From contig JAAZOI010000279.1 in assembly GCA_012797825.1 (NCBI GenBank), positions 1-9,460 on the forward strand: a DNA stretch of 9,460 nucleotides. Reading direction: 5' to 3'. This document shows, in pieces, positions 1-6,226 of this stretch. A program made the position numbers and the translations under genes. This stretch comes from Eubacteriaceae bacterium. GTDB lineage: Bacteria > Bacillota > Clostridia > Eubacteriales > UBA1433. Every line of letters begins with the position of its first letter. Position 1 is the stretch's first letter. The notes under the pieces were generated by a model that did not search any database, had not been told where the DNA came from, and was given only the letters and a program-made list of their open reading frames with translations.

Positions 1-6
1 AATAGT

Positions 7-28
7 AAGGCGGCATATGCCGCCTTTT
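7..28 (-). terminator. GC-rich hairpin at the end of the DUF3892 gene
   Basis: A perfect 20-base palindrome, AAGGCGGCATATGCCGCCTT, covers positions 7-26, directly against the stop codon of the small gene at 27-332. Read on the minus strand the hairpin is followed only by TTACTATT, a poor U-tract. Read on the plus strand it is followed by TT. It is therefore most likely a transcription terminator, possibly acting in both directions, for the DUF3892 gene. The stem is much more GC-rich than its surroundings. The weak U-tract keeps confidence moderate. Confidence 0.55.
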
Positions 29-332
29 ACATTGTTATTGAAGGAAGGTTTAGTAAATTGTTGCTTTCCTGTCCGTCGGGAAGAGTCCTTAAATATTCGG
101 ATGATTTTCTTTCAGCCACGGCAACGCCCGCTATGTCGCCTGCTTTCGCCATACTTATGCCCTGGTCTTTCGACACAACCTGACCGTTGGAAAGTTTATA
201 GCCCGATATCCTTCCGCTTTCTCTTACCAAAGCAACTATATGCGCCGCGTCTTTTTTAGCTACCGGTCTTACGATATTAATATTTTCAGGCAGATTGCCG
301 ATTCGATTTTTAAAATTGTCATTAAGTTCCAT
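27..332 (-). CDS. DUF3892 domain-containing small protein
   Basis: This 101-residue protein is of unknown function. The central and C-terminal parts match the DUF3892 pattern as I know it: a segment reading RISGYKLSNGQVVSK (about 41-55), then an AKAGDIAGVAVAE stretch (62-74), and the hallmark YLRTLPDG followed by NNLLNLP (about 80-97). Members are short, soluble proteins common in Firmicutes, with no established biochemical role. There is no signal peptide or membrane segment. The ATG at 332 is preceded by AAAGGAG nine bases upstream, which supports this start. The gene has its own putative promoter just after the dipeptidase stop codon, so it is probably transcribed alone. The family call rests on motif recall, not a profile search. 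Confidence 0.85.
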   Translation of the reverse strand: MELNDNFKNRIGNLPENINIVRPVAKKDAAHIVALVRESGRISGYKLSNGQVVSKDQGISMAKAGDIAGVAVAERKSSEYLRTLPDGQESNNLLNLPSITM

Positions 333-386
333 AAAACAATACTCCTTTTACATTTTATAAATTTATTTTTTCAAATTAATCTTATA

Positions 387-416
387 AATATAATAGGAAT
401 ATTTATACTATATCAA
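387..416 (-). promoter_or_regulatory. Putative sigma-A promoter for the DUF3892 gene
   Basis: On the minus strand a -35-like TTGATA (416-411, five of six consensus bases) and a -10-like TATATT (392-387, five of six) are separated by 18 bases. The predicted start of transcription near 380 would leave a leader of about 48 bases before the ATG at 332. The -35 begins eight bases beyond the stop codon of the upstream dipeptidase gene. No clear terminator lies between the two genes, so some read-through is possible. The AT-rich background makes chance matches likely. Confidence 0.5.
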
Positions 417-423
417 AATTTAA

Positions 424-1368
424 TTATATAATGTTAAATGTTTTAAATAATCTCTCCGCATTTTTGTAAAATAATTTTTCCGCAGTTTTAAAAGTATGGT
501 TTGAATTTATAAATTCTGAATATAATTTTTGAATTTGTGATATATCATCTATTTGTGGTGTGCATTCAATTCCGTCAAAATCGCTTCCTATGCTTACAAC
601 ATCCTCTCCGCCGATATTTATTATGTAATCAGTGTGTCTTATTATGTCATCAATACTTGCTTCATTACTGCCCGACAGAAAAAGCGGATAAAAGTTTATT
701 CCGATTACTCCTCCGCTGTCCGCTATTTTTCTTATAAGTTCGTCGCTTAAATTCCTTGCATTATTTACTAATGCTCTTGCATTCGAATGGGAAGCGATTA
801 CAGGCATTTTGCTTGTTTTTAATACATCAATAGCCCCGCCGTCTGAAAGATGAGAAATGTCTGCGATAATTTTTTTCTCATTAAAAAATTCAATCGCCTC
901 AAAACCGAGTTTTTTAAGCCCTTTTTCCATAACGTTATTATCCGCCGAATTGGGAAAAGCGAGGCAATTTTCGTAATTCCACGTAAGAGAAGCCATCTTT
1001 ACGCCGAAATCGACTAATTTATTAAATCTTTCTGCATTATCTTCAATAAAACCGCAGCCTTCAGCGCTTAAAAGAGCATACATAGTATCATTATTATTTA
1101 TTTTATCGGATATATGGCTTATGCTGTCTTTTGCAAGATTAATCTGAGTATAATAATTTTTAATCATACTTTCAAATTCGTCAGATAAAATAAGATTGCT
1201 GCTGTTAATAAAACCTTCATCCAAAAAAATAGCAAATGTTTGAATAAAACATTCACCTTTTTTTAGCTTTTCTATATCTACATGAAACGAATTTTTTAAA
1301 ATATCCTGGTTTGAATCAGAATAATACAATCTGTTTATACAGTCGCAGTGCAAATCAATAAATTTCAT
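424..1368 (-). CDS. Membrane dipeptidase homologue (peptidase family M19)
   Basis: This 314-residue zinc peptidase of family M19 (renal dipeptidase family) has a TIM-barrel metal hydrolase fold and is expected to cleave dipeptides, including some with a D-residue. Visible landmarks are the N-terminal FIDLHCD with metal ligands H7 and D9; the SAEG motif with bridging glutamate E103; SLTWNYEN (127-134); ADISH with H173; ASHSNAR with H194; and GSDFDG (261-266), which carries the catalytic-site aspartate. All expected metal-site residues seem present, so it should be active. Despite the family name there is no signal peptide or membrane anchor; this bacterial version looks cytoplasmic. Its ATG lies three bases after the stop of the DUF4160-like gene, with GAAGGG at the end of that gene as ribosome binding site, so the two are probably translationally coupled. 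The physiological substrate cannot be told from the sequence. Confidence 0.93.
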   Translation of the reverse strand: MKFIDLHCDCINRLYYSDSNQDILKNSFHVDIEKLKKGECFIQTFAIFLDEGFINSSNLILSDEFESMIKNYYTQINLAKDSISHISDKINNNDTMYALLSAEGCGFIEDNAERFNKLVDFGVKMASLTWNYENCLAFPNSADNNVMEKGLKKLGFEAIEFFNEKKIIADISHLSDGGAIDVLKTSKMPVIASHSNARALVNNARNLSDELIRKIADSGGVIGINFYPLFLSGSNEASIDDIIRHTDYIINIGGEDVVSIGSDFDGIECTPQIDDISQIQKLYSEFINSNHTFKTAEKLFYKNAERLFKTFNII

Positions 1369-1371
1369 AAC

Positions 1372-1635
1372 TCAGCCCTTCAGCGGTTCTATCTCTCCTA
1401 TTTCAAGCCCCGCGATCATCATATCCCAAGCTTCCAATAAATCGTGCTGATGCAGAGCAATCCAACCCATCGCAATTTTCACCTGCCTGTTCGGAACATT
1501 TCCCGAGACAAGCTCAATATTTTCAATAGTAATAAGCGCTCTCATTGTGCCGTAATGCAGAATAACAAAGGGCGACATATATTTATTAAAATGCATATGA
1601 ATTTCCATATTTAAAAATTCGCTTATTTTCTTCAT
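1372..1635 (-). CDS. DUF4160-like small protein with divergent motif
   Basis: This 87-residue protein resembles DUF4160: an N-terminal KKISEFLNMEIHMHFN strand pair, a YG dipeptide at 28-29 followed by A-I-I-I-E (33-38), a G-N-V-P-N-R segment (45-50), and a W-x-x-L-H-x-x-x-L-x-x-A-W helix (58-70). In typical DUF4160 proteins as I recall them, the stretch before YG reads PPHFHA; here the aligned residues are SPFVIL, so the histidines are missing. DUF4160 genes often sit beside DUF2442 genes in small two-gene units of unclear, toxin-antitoxin-like function, but no DUF2442 partner is seen here. It is instead the first gene of a unit with the M19 dipeptidase. The ATG at 1635 follows GGTGG about five bases upstream. 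Function unknown; the family call is motif-based. Confidence 0.72.
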   Translation of the reverse strand: MKKISEFLNMEIHMHFNKYMSPFVILHYGTMRALITIENIELVSGNVPNRQVKIAMGWIALHQHDLLEAWDMMIAGLEIGEIEPLKG

Positions 1636-1727
1636 CCATCCACCATAGTCGAAATTAATTTTTTACTGTCTTAACGATTTTATATATATAATAACATTAT
1701 TATCTTTTTAAAAAAACTAATTTTAAT

Positions 1728-1770
1728 AAAAAAACTCCGAATTATGAAATTTTTTTTCATATCCGGAGTT
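1728..1770 (-). terminator. Rho-independent terminator after the MFS gene
   Basis: On the minus strand AACTCCG (1770-1764) pairs with CGGAGTT (1739-1733), and an inner ATGAAA / TTTCAT stem continues the hairpin with a small internal mismatch and an A-rich loop. The arm is followed directly by a run of seven T. It begins about 21 bases past the stop codon of the transporter gene, and the orientation suits that gene. The remaining bases up to the DUF4160-like start (1636-1727) are extremely AT-rich and hold presumably that unit's promoter, but no convincing -35/-10 pair stands out. Confidence 0.88.
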
Positions 1771-1791
1771 CAGAAATTAATACGCAATGAT

Positions 1792-2997
1792 TTAATTTGG
1801 TTTTTTTAATCTTATTAATAAAATAAGACCGATTATTGCCGCCGCGCCTGCTATAGCAAATGACATCGCTGTTCCCATAGCTGTTCCTCTTACCGCTCTT
1901 ACAAGAATCGGACAGAGAACAGATGCCGCTCCGAAACCAATCATAACAAATGCGTAGTTTATTCCCGCATTTTTTATACCGAAATAATCTGTTGAAAGCG
2001 CCGGGAATGTGCCCAAAAAACCGCCGTAGAAAAACGCGAGAGCAACAAATAAGATAGGATATAAAAGTCCTTTTGCTCCCACTATTCCTATAATTACTGC
2101 TGCACTGCAGATAAATACAACAAGCAAAGTAATTTTTCGGCCAACTTTATCGGAAATTGAAGGCACTAAAAGACGTCCAGCCGCCTGGAAGATCGATGCG
2201 AACATAACGGCTGTGAGCGCCTGTGCAGGCGTTATTAACCTGTCTTTGCTCATTACTACAAACTGCGGATTAATAAGCATAAAACCGAGCACCGCCGAAA
2301 GCATTGCAAACGCTATTAGATAATAATATTTGGTTTTAAGCATTTCTTTAGGCTCATAATTTTTGCTTGTAGATGCTACTTTAACTGTATTGGGATTATA
2401 GTCAGCCATATAGCCTTCGGGAGGATTTTTTATAAAAATCGCGCCGATAACACCGACTGCCAATGTTACAAAAGCCAGTATCATAAACATTAATGACAAA
2501 CTATAATTGTTTAAAAGATAACTGATAAACGGAGCAAGTATAAAACCCGATACGCCTATCATACAAAGAATACAGCCTGTTGCCATACCTTTTCTGTCAG
2601 GAAAATATTTTTGCATTGCAGCAATTAATGTATTGTACACAATACCAGTACCTATGCCGCATAATAATCCGAATGAAACTATTATCAGCCAGGAAGCTTG
2701 AACAGGCACAAAAGCCGTTAATAATAATCCCGCGAAGTTAATAATAATACCTGTAAATAATGATTTCTGAATTAAAAATTTACCTTGAAGTTTACCGCCT
2801 ATAATGCTTCCCACAACAAACAAAGCAAGGTTTACAGAAAAAGGAATGCTTGCAGCAGACGTATCCATGGAATAATGTTTCATAATAAAAGGCTGTATAA
2901 CACTCCATGAATAAAGCATGCCCGCCGTAAGCTGCACGAACATCCCCATAAATAACACTTTTGTTCGATTTACTTTAATAATGCTTACTTCATTCAA
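1792..2997 (-). CDS. MFS transporter, oxalate/formate antiporter (OFA) family
   Basis: This 401-residue, 12-helix major facilitator protein belongs to the OFA family, whose characterised members move small carboxylates (oxalate/formate exchange, and possibly pyruvate or lactate). Family marks are YSWSVI in the first helix (29-34), the GIGTGIVYN...KYFPDRKGMATG block (114-141) around helix 4 and the following loop, NPPEGY before the central loop (191-196), KEML (217-220) leading to helix 7, and GRLLVPSISDKVGRK (274-288). Helix 11 (about 345-362) contains no lysine, whereas OxlT needs a helix-11 lysine for oxalate, so oxalate is an unlikely substrate. The start is TTG: no ATG or GTG lies in frame upstream before a stop, and the next in-frame ATG (codon 17) would cut into helix 1. 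It has its own promoter region and terminator and lies beside the enoyl-CoA reduction operon, hinting at import or export of an organic acid used there. Confidence 0.9.
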   Translation of the reverse strand: MNEVSIIKVNRTKVLFMGMFVQLTAGMLYSWSVIQPFIMKHYSMDTSAASIPFSVNLALFVVGSIIGGKLQGKFLIQKSLFTGIIINFAGLLLTAFVPVQASWLIIVSFGLLCGIGTGIVYNTLIAAMQKYFPDRKGMATGCILCMIGVSGFILAPFISYLLNNYSLSLMFMILAFVTLAVGVIGAIFIKNPPEGYMADYNPNTVKVASTSKNYEPKEMLKTKYYYLIAFAMLSAVLGFMLINPQFVVMSKDRLITPAQALTAVMFASIFQAAGRLLVPSISDKVGRKITLLVVFICSAAVIIGIVGAKGLLYPILFVALAFFYGGFLGTFPALSTDYFGIKNAGINYAFVMIGFGAASVLCPILVRAVRGTAMGTAMSFAIAGAAAIIGLILLIRLKKPN

Positions 2998-3008
2998 AAA
3001 AAATTCAT

Positions 3009-3014
3009 CCCTTT
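3009..3014 (-). promoter_or_regulatory. Ribosome binding site candidate for the MFS gene
   Basis: AAAGGG on the minus strand is the only purine-rich site near the transporter start. It is 11 bases from the TTG at 2997, longer than ideal, and directly abuts an ATG at 3008 that is one base out of frame and would stop after four codons. The site decides little by itself but shows that initiation here is unusual. Confidence 0.5.
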
Positions 3015-3016
3015 CA

Positions 3017-3032
3017 AATTAGTATACTAATT
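3017..3032. promoter_or_regulatory. 16-bp perfect palindrome, candidate operator
   Basis: AATTAGTATACTAATT is a perfect palindrome between the transporter promoter and its ribosome binding site. It overlaps the downstream edge of the -10-like TATAAT at 3035-3030, so a repressor bound here would cover the -10 and the transcription start. A partial second copy of the core, TAGTATATAC, occurs about 30 bases upstream on the minus strand (3062-3053). The position and symmetry fit a dimeric repressor site; no regulator gene lies in the window, so its identity is unknown. Confidence 0.5.
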
Positions 3033-3045
3033 ATACAATATTATA
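3030..3045 (-). promoter_or_regulatory. -10 region candidates for the MFS gene
   Basis: Two exact TATAAT hexamers occur on the minus strand at 3045-3040 and 3035-3030, upstream of the transporter start. Neither has a good -35 hexamer 16 to 18 bases further upstream. The strong terminator just upstream (3125-3096) means that the transporter needs a promoter in this 98-base gap, which supports at least one of these being real. Confidence 0.45.
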
Positions 3046-3095
3046 AAAATTTGTATATACTATTTTTGTAATAAACTATATCAATTATTGCCAAT

Positions 3096-3125
3096 AAAAA
3101 AAGCCTGATAATTCAGGCTTTTTTT
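3096..3125 (-). terminator. Strong Rho-independent terminator of the CoA-transferase operon
   Basis: A perfect inverted repeat, AAAAAAAGCCTGA - four-base loop - TCAGGCTTTTTTT, starts three bases beyond the stop codon of the CoA-transferase gene. On the minus strand the GC core is followed by seven T. It separates the four-gene operon from the transporter gene. Because the A-tract and T-tract are symmetrical it could also stop transcription from the other direction. Confidence 0.95.
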
Positions 3126-3127
3126 AA

Positions 3128-4393
3128 TTAAATCAGTTCTTTATTTTTTAATTCTTCTATTTTTTTATCGTCATATCCTAAAAGTTCTTTTAAAATTTTT
3201 TCATTATCCTGCCCTACTGTCGGAGCGCCTCTCCAAACCTTACCGGGAGTATCTGAAAACTTAGGCACAAGCCCGAATGCTTTTATATTTTTATCTAAAG
3301 TTTCATCTTTGTATTCTATAATGTCATCCCTATCAAGCCAGTGCGGATTAGAAACAACATCTGCCGCAGTAAGAACCGTAGAACATCCAACTTTAGCTTT
3401 ATTAATTATTTCTTCAATTTCTTGCGCTGTTCGGTCAAGACACCATTGTTTTGATTTTTCATTAAGTTCCTGACCTTTTTGTGAGCTTACCGCCGCGGGT
3501 GAAGATGCGCATTCTTTGAAGGTATAGTACTCAGGGTCGAGACCTATTGCTTTTACGAACCTGGTATAAACTCCCGGTCCGAATGCTCCTATTGCAACCC
3601 ATCTGTCATCTTTAGATTTAAACAAACCGTAAGGCTGGAATGCCGTAGCGTTTGTTCCTGTTCTTGATTTCAAAATACCGGCTTCGGTGTAGCTGACTAT
3701 AGCATCTGAAAGTATTCTTCCCATAGCTTCAAACTGAGCAACATCAACAACCTGACCTTTTCCTGTCTGCTGAGCGCTAATATATGCTGCCAAAGCGCCG
3801 AAAACTGCCGTAAGAGCTGAAATGTAATCGTTAGTCCACGGCTTTGTAAGCATCGGGGGAGCAGGTTCGGGGTCCCCGTTTAAATGCATGTAGCTGCTGA
3901 AAGCCTGGCCAATCATATCATATGAAGCTCTGTCGCAGATTTTCGGATCCCCCCCGAACTGAGGTCTTCCGTATCCGCTGATATGAACTATTACCAGTTT
4001 GGGATTTGCTTTTAAAAGGTCTTCGTCTTTTATTCCGTATTTTTCAAGCCAAACAAGATTTTCCATGAAAATATCGGCATCCTTTAAAAGAGTCATAAAA
4101 ATCTCTTTAATTTCAGGAATATTTAGATCCAGATTCATAGTCATGCTCATTCTGTTTCGTGCATCCTGAGCCCAGCTTGTGCTTACTTTTTTATCTCCGT
4201 TTTTAGCAAAAGGAGCAAGCCCTCTGTATGTATCCCCCGCGCCCGGTCTTTCTATATTTATAACTTCAGCGCCGAAATCCGCCATTAAATTTGCTGCGTG
4301 GGGCATAGCGACTATGCTTCCGCTGCATAAAACGCGAACATTTTTAAGCGGTCCGAAATCGGGAATTATTTTTTTTCTTTCACTCATTTTCAT
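3128..4393 (-). CDS. CaiB/BaiF family (class III) CoA-transferase
   Basis: This 421-residue family III CoA-transferase moves CoA between carboxylic acids through an aspartyl-CoA intermediate. By recalled comparison it resembles E. coli CaiB along its length: PDFGPLKNVRVLCSG near the start (11-25), FGAEVINIE (40-48), NPKLVIVHISGYG (130-142), YDMIGQAFSSY (158-168), TGKGQVVDVAQFEAM (210-224) and a C-terminal PGKVWRGAPT (383-392). The catalytic aspartate aligns with D189 in PWTNDYISAL, matching Asp169 of CaiB. Length agrees with the family. It is the last gene of the operon, 19 bases after etfA, where it would take CoA from the reduced acyl-CoA product and load it on a new enoate. The first ATG (4393) is only three bases from AAGGAG; the ATG two codons on (4387) has better spacing and may be the true start. 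Carnitine, aryl-acrylate or other acids are all possible substrates. Confidence 0.93.
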   Translation of the reverse strand: MKMSERKKIIPDFGPLKNVRVLCSGSIVAMPHAANLMADFGAEVINIERPGAGDTYRGLAPFAKNGDKKVSTSWAQDARNRMSMTMNLDLNIPEIKEIFMTLLKDADIFMENLVWLEKYGIKDEDLLKANPKLVIVHISGYGRPQFGGDPKICDRASYDMIGQAFSSYMHLNGDPEPAPPMLTKPWTNDYISALTAVFGALAAYISAQQTGKGQVVDVAQFEAMGRILSDAIVSYTEAGILKSRTGTNATAFQPYGLFKSKDDRWVAIGAFGPGVYTRFVKAIGLDPEYYTFKECASSPAAVSSQKGQELNEKSKQWCLDRTAQEIEEIINKAKVGCSTVLTAADVVSNPHWLDRDDIIEYKDETLDKNIKAFGLVPKFSDTPGKVWRGAPTVGQDNEKILKELLGYDDKKIEELKNKELI

Positions 4394-4396
4394 AAT

Positions 4397-4402
4397 CTCC
4401 TT
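4397..4402 (-). promoter_or_regulatory. Ribosome binding site deciding the CoA-transferase start
   Basis: AAGGAG on the minus strand ends three bases before the ATG at 4393 and nine bases before the ATG at 4387. Normal spacing favours the second ATG, which would make the protein start MSERKK and lose two residues. Confidence 0.7.
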
Positions 4403-4412
4403 AGTTTATTTA

Positions 4413-5408
4413 CTATTTTCGATTTTTTATTTCTTGAGTTATCGCAGGCACAATGTCTTTAAAATCGCCTACAATTGCGCATTGTGAAATTGTAATTATT
4501 TCAGCGTCCGGATTTCTGTTTATAGAAACAATATAACCGCTGTTCTGCATACCTACCATATATTGAACAGAACCGGAAATGGCAACATTAATAATTAATT
4601 TTGGTTTAACCGTTTTTCCGCTCTGCCCTATTTGGTCATAAGGTTCAATCCAGCCGTTATCTACAAGAGGTCTTGAGGCGCCGAGCTTACCGCCCATAGC
4701 GTCTGCGAGTTCTTGCAATAGCCGAATATTTTCTTTATCACCTATTCCTCTTCCCGCAGATACTATTATTTCAGCTTCTTCAATTGTAAGCCCACCTGTC
4801 TGCTGCTGTATTGTTTCTAAAATTACATAGTCTTTTTCTTCTTCTACTAAAATATCTTCTTTAATTATTATACCTTCAGCTTTTTTTCTCTCCTCAATAG
4901 GATTAAAAACTTTAGGCCTTAAGGTAGTCATTTGCGGCCTGTGATTCGGCATAATAATCTTGCACATAATATTTCCGCCGTATGACGGCTTTGTCTGGAC
5001 TAAATTTCCGTCCTGATCGATTGATAAATCAAGGCAGTCCGCAGTCAGCCCTGTCTGAAGTTTAGCCATAACTCTGGGTGCAAGGTCCTTGCCTATGGAA
5101 GTTGCGCCAATTAAAAATATAGAAGGCTTGTACTTTACGGCAAGCTCATAAAGAACTTTAGAATAAGATATGGTTTTGTATTCTTTTAAATTGGGAGAGT
5201 CGACAATAATTACTTTATCGGAACCGAAATTTATTAATATTTGTGCTAATGAAGATACATTGCTTCCTAAAAGTACGGAAGTAATTTCCTCATTCGTTTC
5301 TTTTTTAAGTTCCACGGCTTTGCCCAGTAATTCAAAAGACACTTTAGATAACTGACCGTCTATTTGTTCTGAAAATACCCAAATTCCGCTATAATCATTA
5401 ATATTCAT
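4413..5408 (-). CDS. etfA: Electron transfer flavoprotein subunit alpha
   Basis: This 331-residue protein is the FAD-binding large subunit of an electron transfer flavoprotein. The N-terminal domain shares the ETF fold (about 7-190), with IGATSIGKDLAPR (100-112) and GLTADC (120-125). The C-terminal FAD domain shows SAGRGIGDKEN (217-227), GASRPLVDNGW (243-253), QIGQSGKTV (259-267), AISGSVQY (276-283) and INRNPDAEI (296-304), all standard contacts of the alpha-FAD. It lacks the N-terminal ferredoxin-like cluster domain found in the CarE subunit of caffeyl-CoA reductase, and I see no CxxC clusters. The gene lies 14 bases after etfB; its GGGAGGG ribosome binding site overlaps the etfB stop codon, so the two are coupled. 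With EtfB it should pass electrons to the acyl-CoA dehydrogenase of the same operon. Confidence 0.95.
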   Translation of the reverse strand: MNINDYSGIWVFSEQIDGQLSKVSFELLGKAVELKKETNEEITSVLLGSNVSSLAQILINFGSDKVIIVDSPNLKEYKTISYSKVLYELAVKYKPSIFLIGATSIGKDLAPRVMAKLQTGLTADCLDLSIDQDGNLVQTKPSYGGNIMCKIIMPNHRPQMTTLRPKVFNPIEERKKAEGIIIKEDILVEEEKDYVILETIQQQTGGLTIEEAEIIVSAGRGIGDKENIRLLQELADAMGGKLGASRPLVDNGWIEPYDQIGQSGKTVKPKLIINVAISGSVQYMVGMQNSGYIVSINRNPDAEIITISQCAIVGDFKDIVPAITQEIKNRK

Positions 5409-5422
5409 TTTCTCATCCCTCC

Positions 5423-6208
5423 CTACAGCAATTTTTCCGCATGGAGAAGATCAACAAATTCTTTTGCGGCTTCTTCCGGGCAGCCTTTGATTATAATTGT
5501 GTTTATTTTATTTCGAACCGGCTCAAATATTTCTTTTACTGCCGTAGGTGAGCCTTTTAGGCCAATACGCTCTATATCACATTGCAAATCTATGTGATTC
5601 CAGACAGTTATCTGCTTTTTTGCCGCTTTCATGATATTTAAAGGACTTGCATATCTTGGGGTATTTAATTCTTTTGTTACCGTTATTACAACAGGCATTT
5701 TTACTTTCACTTTTTGAGTGCTGGACTCCAAAAGTCTGGACGCATAAACATATCCATCTGATATTTCTATACTTCTTGCAAAAGTAATTTGCGGAAGAGA
5801 TAAAAACTCAGCAACAATAGGTCCGGTCTGACCCGTATCCGCATCAACCGCATGCCTTCCGAATAGAATGATATCAACATCGCCTATTTTTTGGATAGCT
5901 CTTGCAAGCGTATAACCCGTTGCAAGCGTATCGGCGCCGCCGAATTCTCTTGCGCTTAACAGTATTGCATCATCGCAGCCCATCGCCAGAGCTTTTTTTA
6001 ATGAATCGTTTGTTTGCGGCGGCCCCATGCTTATTACCGTTATGTTGCCGCCGTGTTTTTCTTTTATTCGAATAGCTTCTTCTATCGCATTGTTATCAAA
6101 AGGATTGATAACGCCTTTGATATTTGTTCTGTCAAGGTTTTTTGTTTTGGGATCAATTTTTACATCGACCGTATCCGGCACTTGCTTTATACAAACAACT
6201 ATCTTCAT
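5423..6208 (-). CDS. etfB: Electron transfer flavoprotein subunit beta
   Basis: This 261-residue ETF small subunit carries the second nucleotide site, AMP in classical ETFs and a bifurcating FAD in clostridial ones. Landmarks are IVVCIKQVPDT (3-13), INPFDNNAIEEAIRIKEK (34-51), VISMGPP (58-64), ALAMGCDDAILL (73-84), FGGADTLATGY (89-99), DADTGQTGP (122-130), TKELNTPRY (178-186) and GLKGSPTAVK (216-225). By memory these resemble the electron-bifurcating EtfB of Acidaminococcus and clostridia more than mitochondrial ETF, so a bifurcating role (NADH to enoyl-CoA and ferredoxin or flavodoxin) is plausible but not shown. It starts 18 bases after the dehydrogenase gene. The ribosome binding site is weak (AAAGAG, seven bases from the ATG). 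Like FixA of E. coli, it partners with the alpha subunit encoded just downstream. Confidence 0.95.
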   Translation of the reverse strand: MKIVVCIKQVPDTVDVKIDPKTKNLDRTNIKGVINPFDNNAIEEAIRIKEKHGGNITVISMGPPQTNDSLKKALAMGCDDAILLSAREFGGADTLATGYTLARAIQKIGDVDIILFGRHAVDADTGQTGPIVAEFLSLPQITFARSIEISDGYVYASRLLESSTQKVKVKMPVVITVTKELNTPRYASPLNIMKAAKKQITVWNHIDLQCDIERIGLKGSPTAVKEIFEPVRNKINTIIIKGCPEEAAKEFVDLLHAEKLL

Positions 6209-6226
6209 ACATTAACTCTTTCTTTT

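Noticed and set aside
1688..1703. ATAATAA / TTATTAT inverted repeat upstream of the DUF4160-like gene
   Set aside because: It contains almost only A and T in a very AT-rich gap; such dyads are expected by chance and it has no clear relation to a promoter.
4179..4487. Plus-strand open frames such as this one and those at 17-259, 537-750, 6014-6268, 6783-7070 and 7572-8238
   Set aside because: All lie opposite well-supported minus-strand genes, lack recognisable domains and show no convincing ribosome binding sites.
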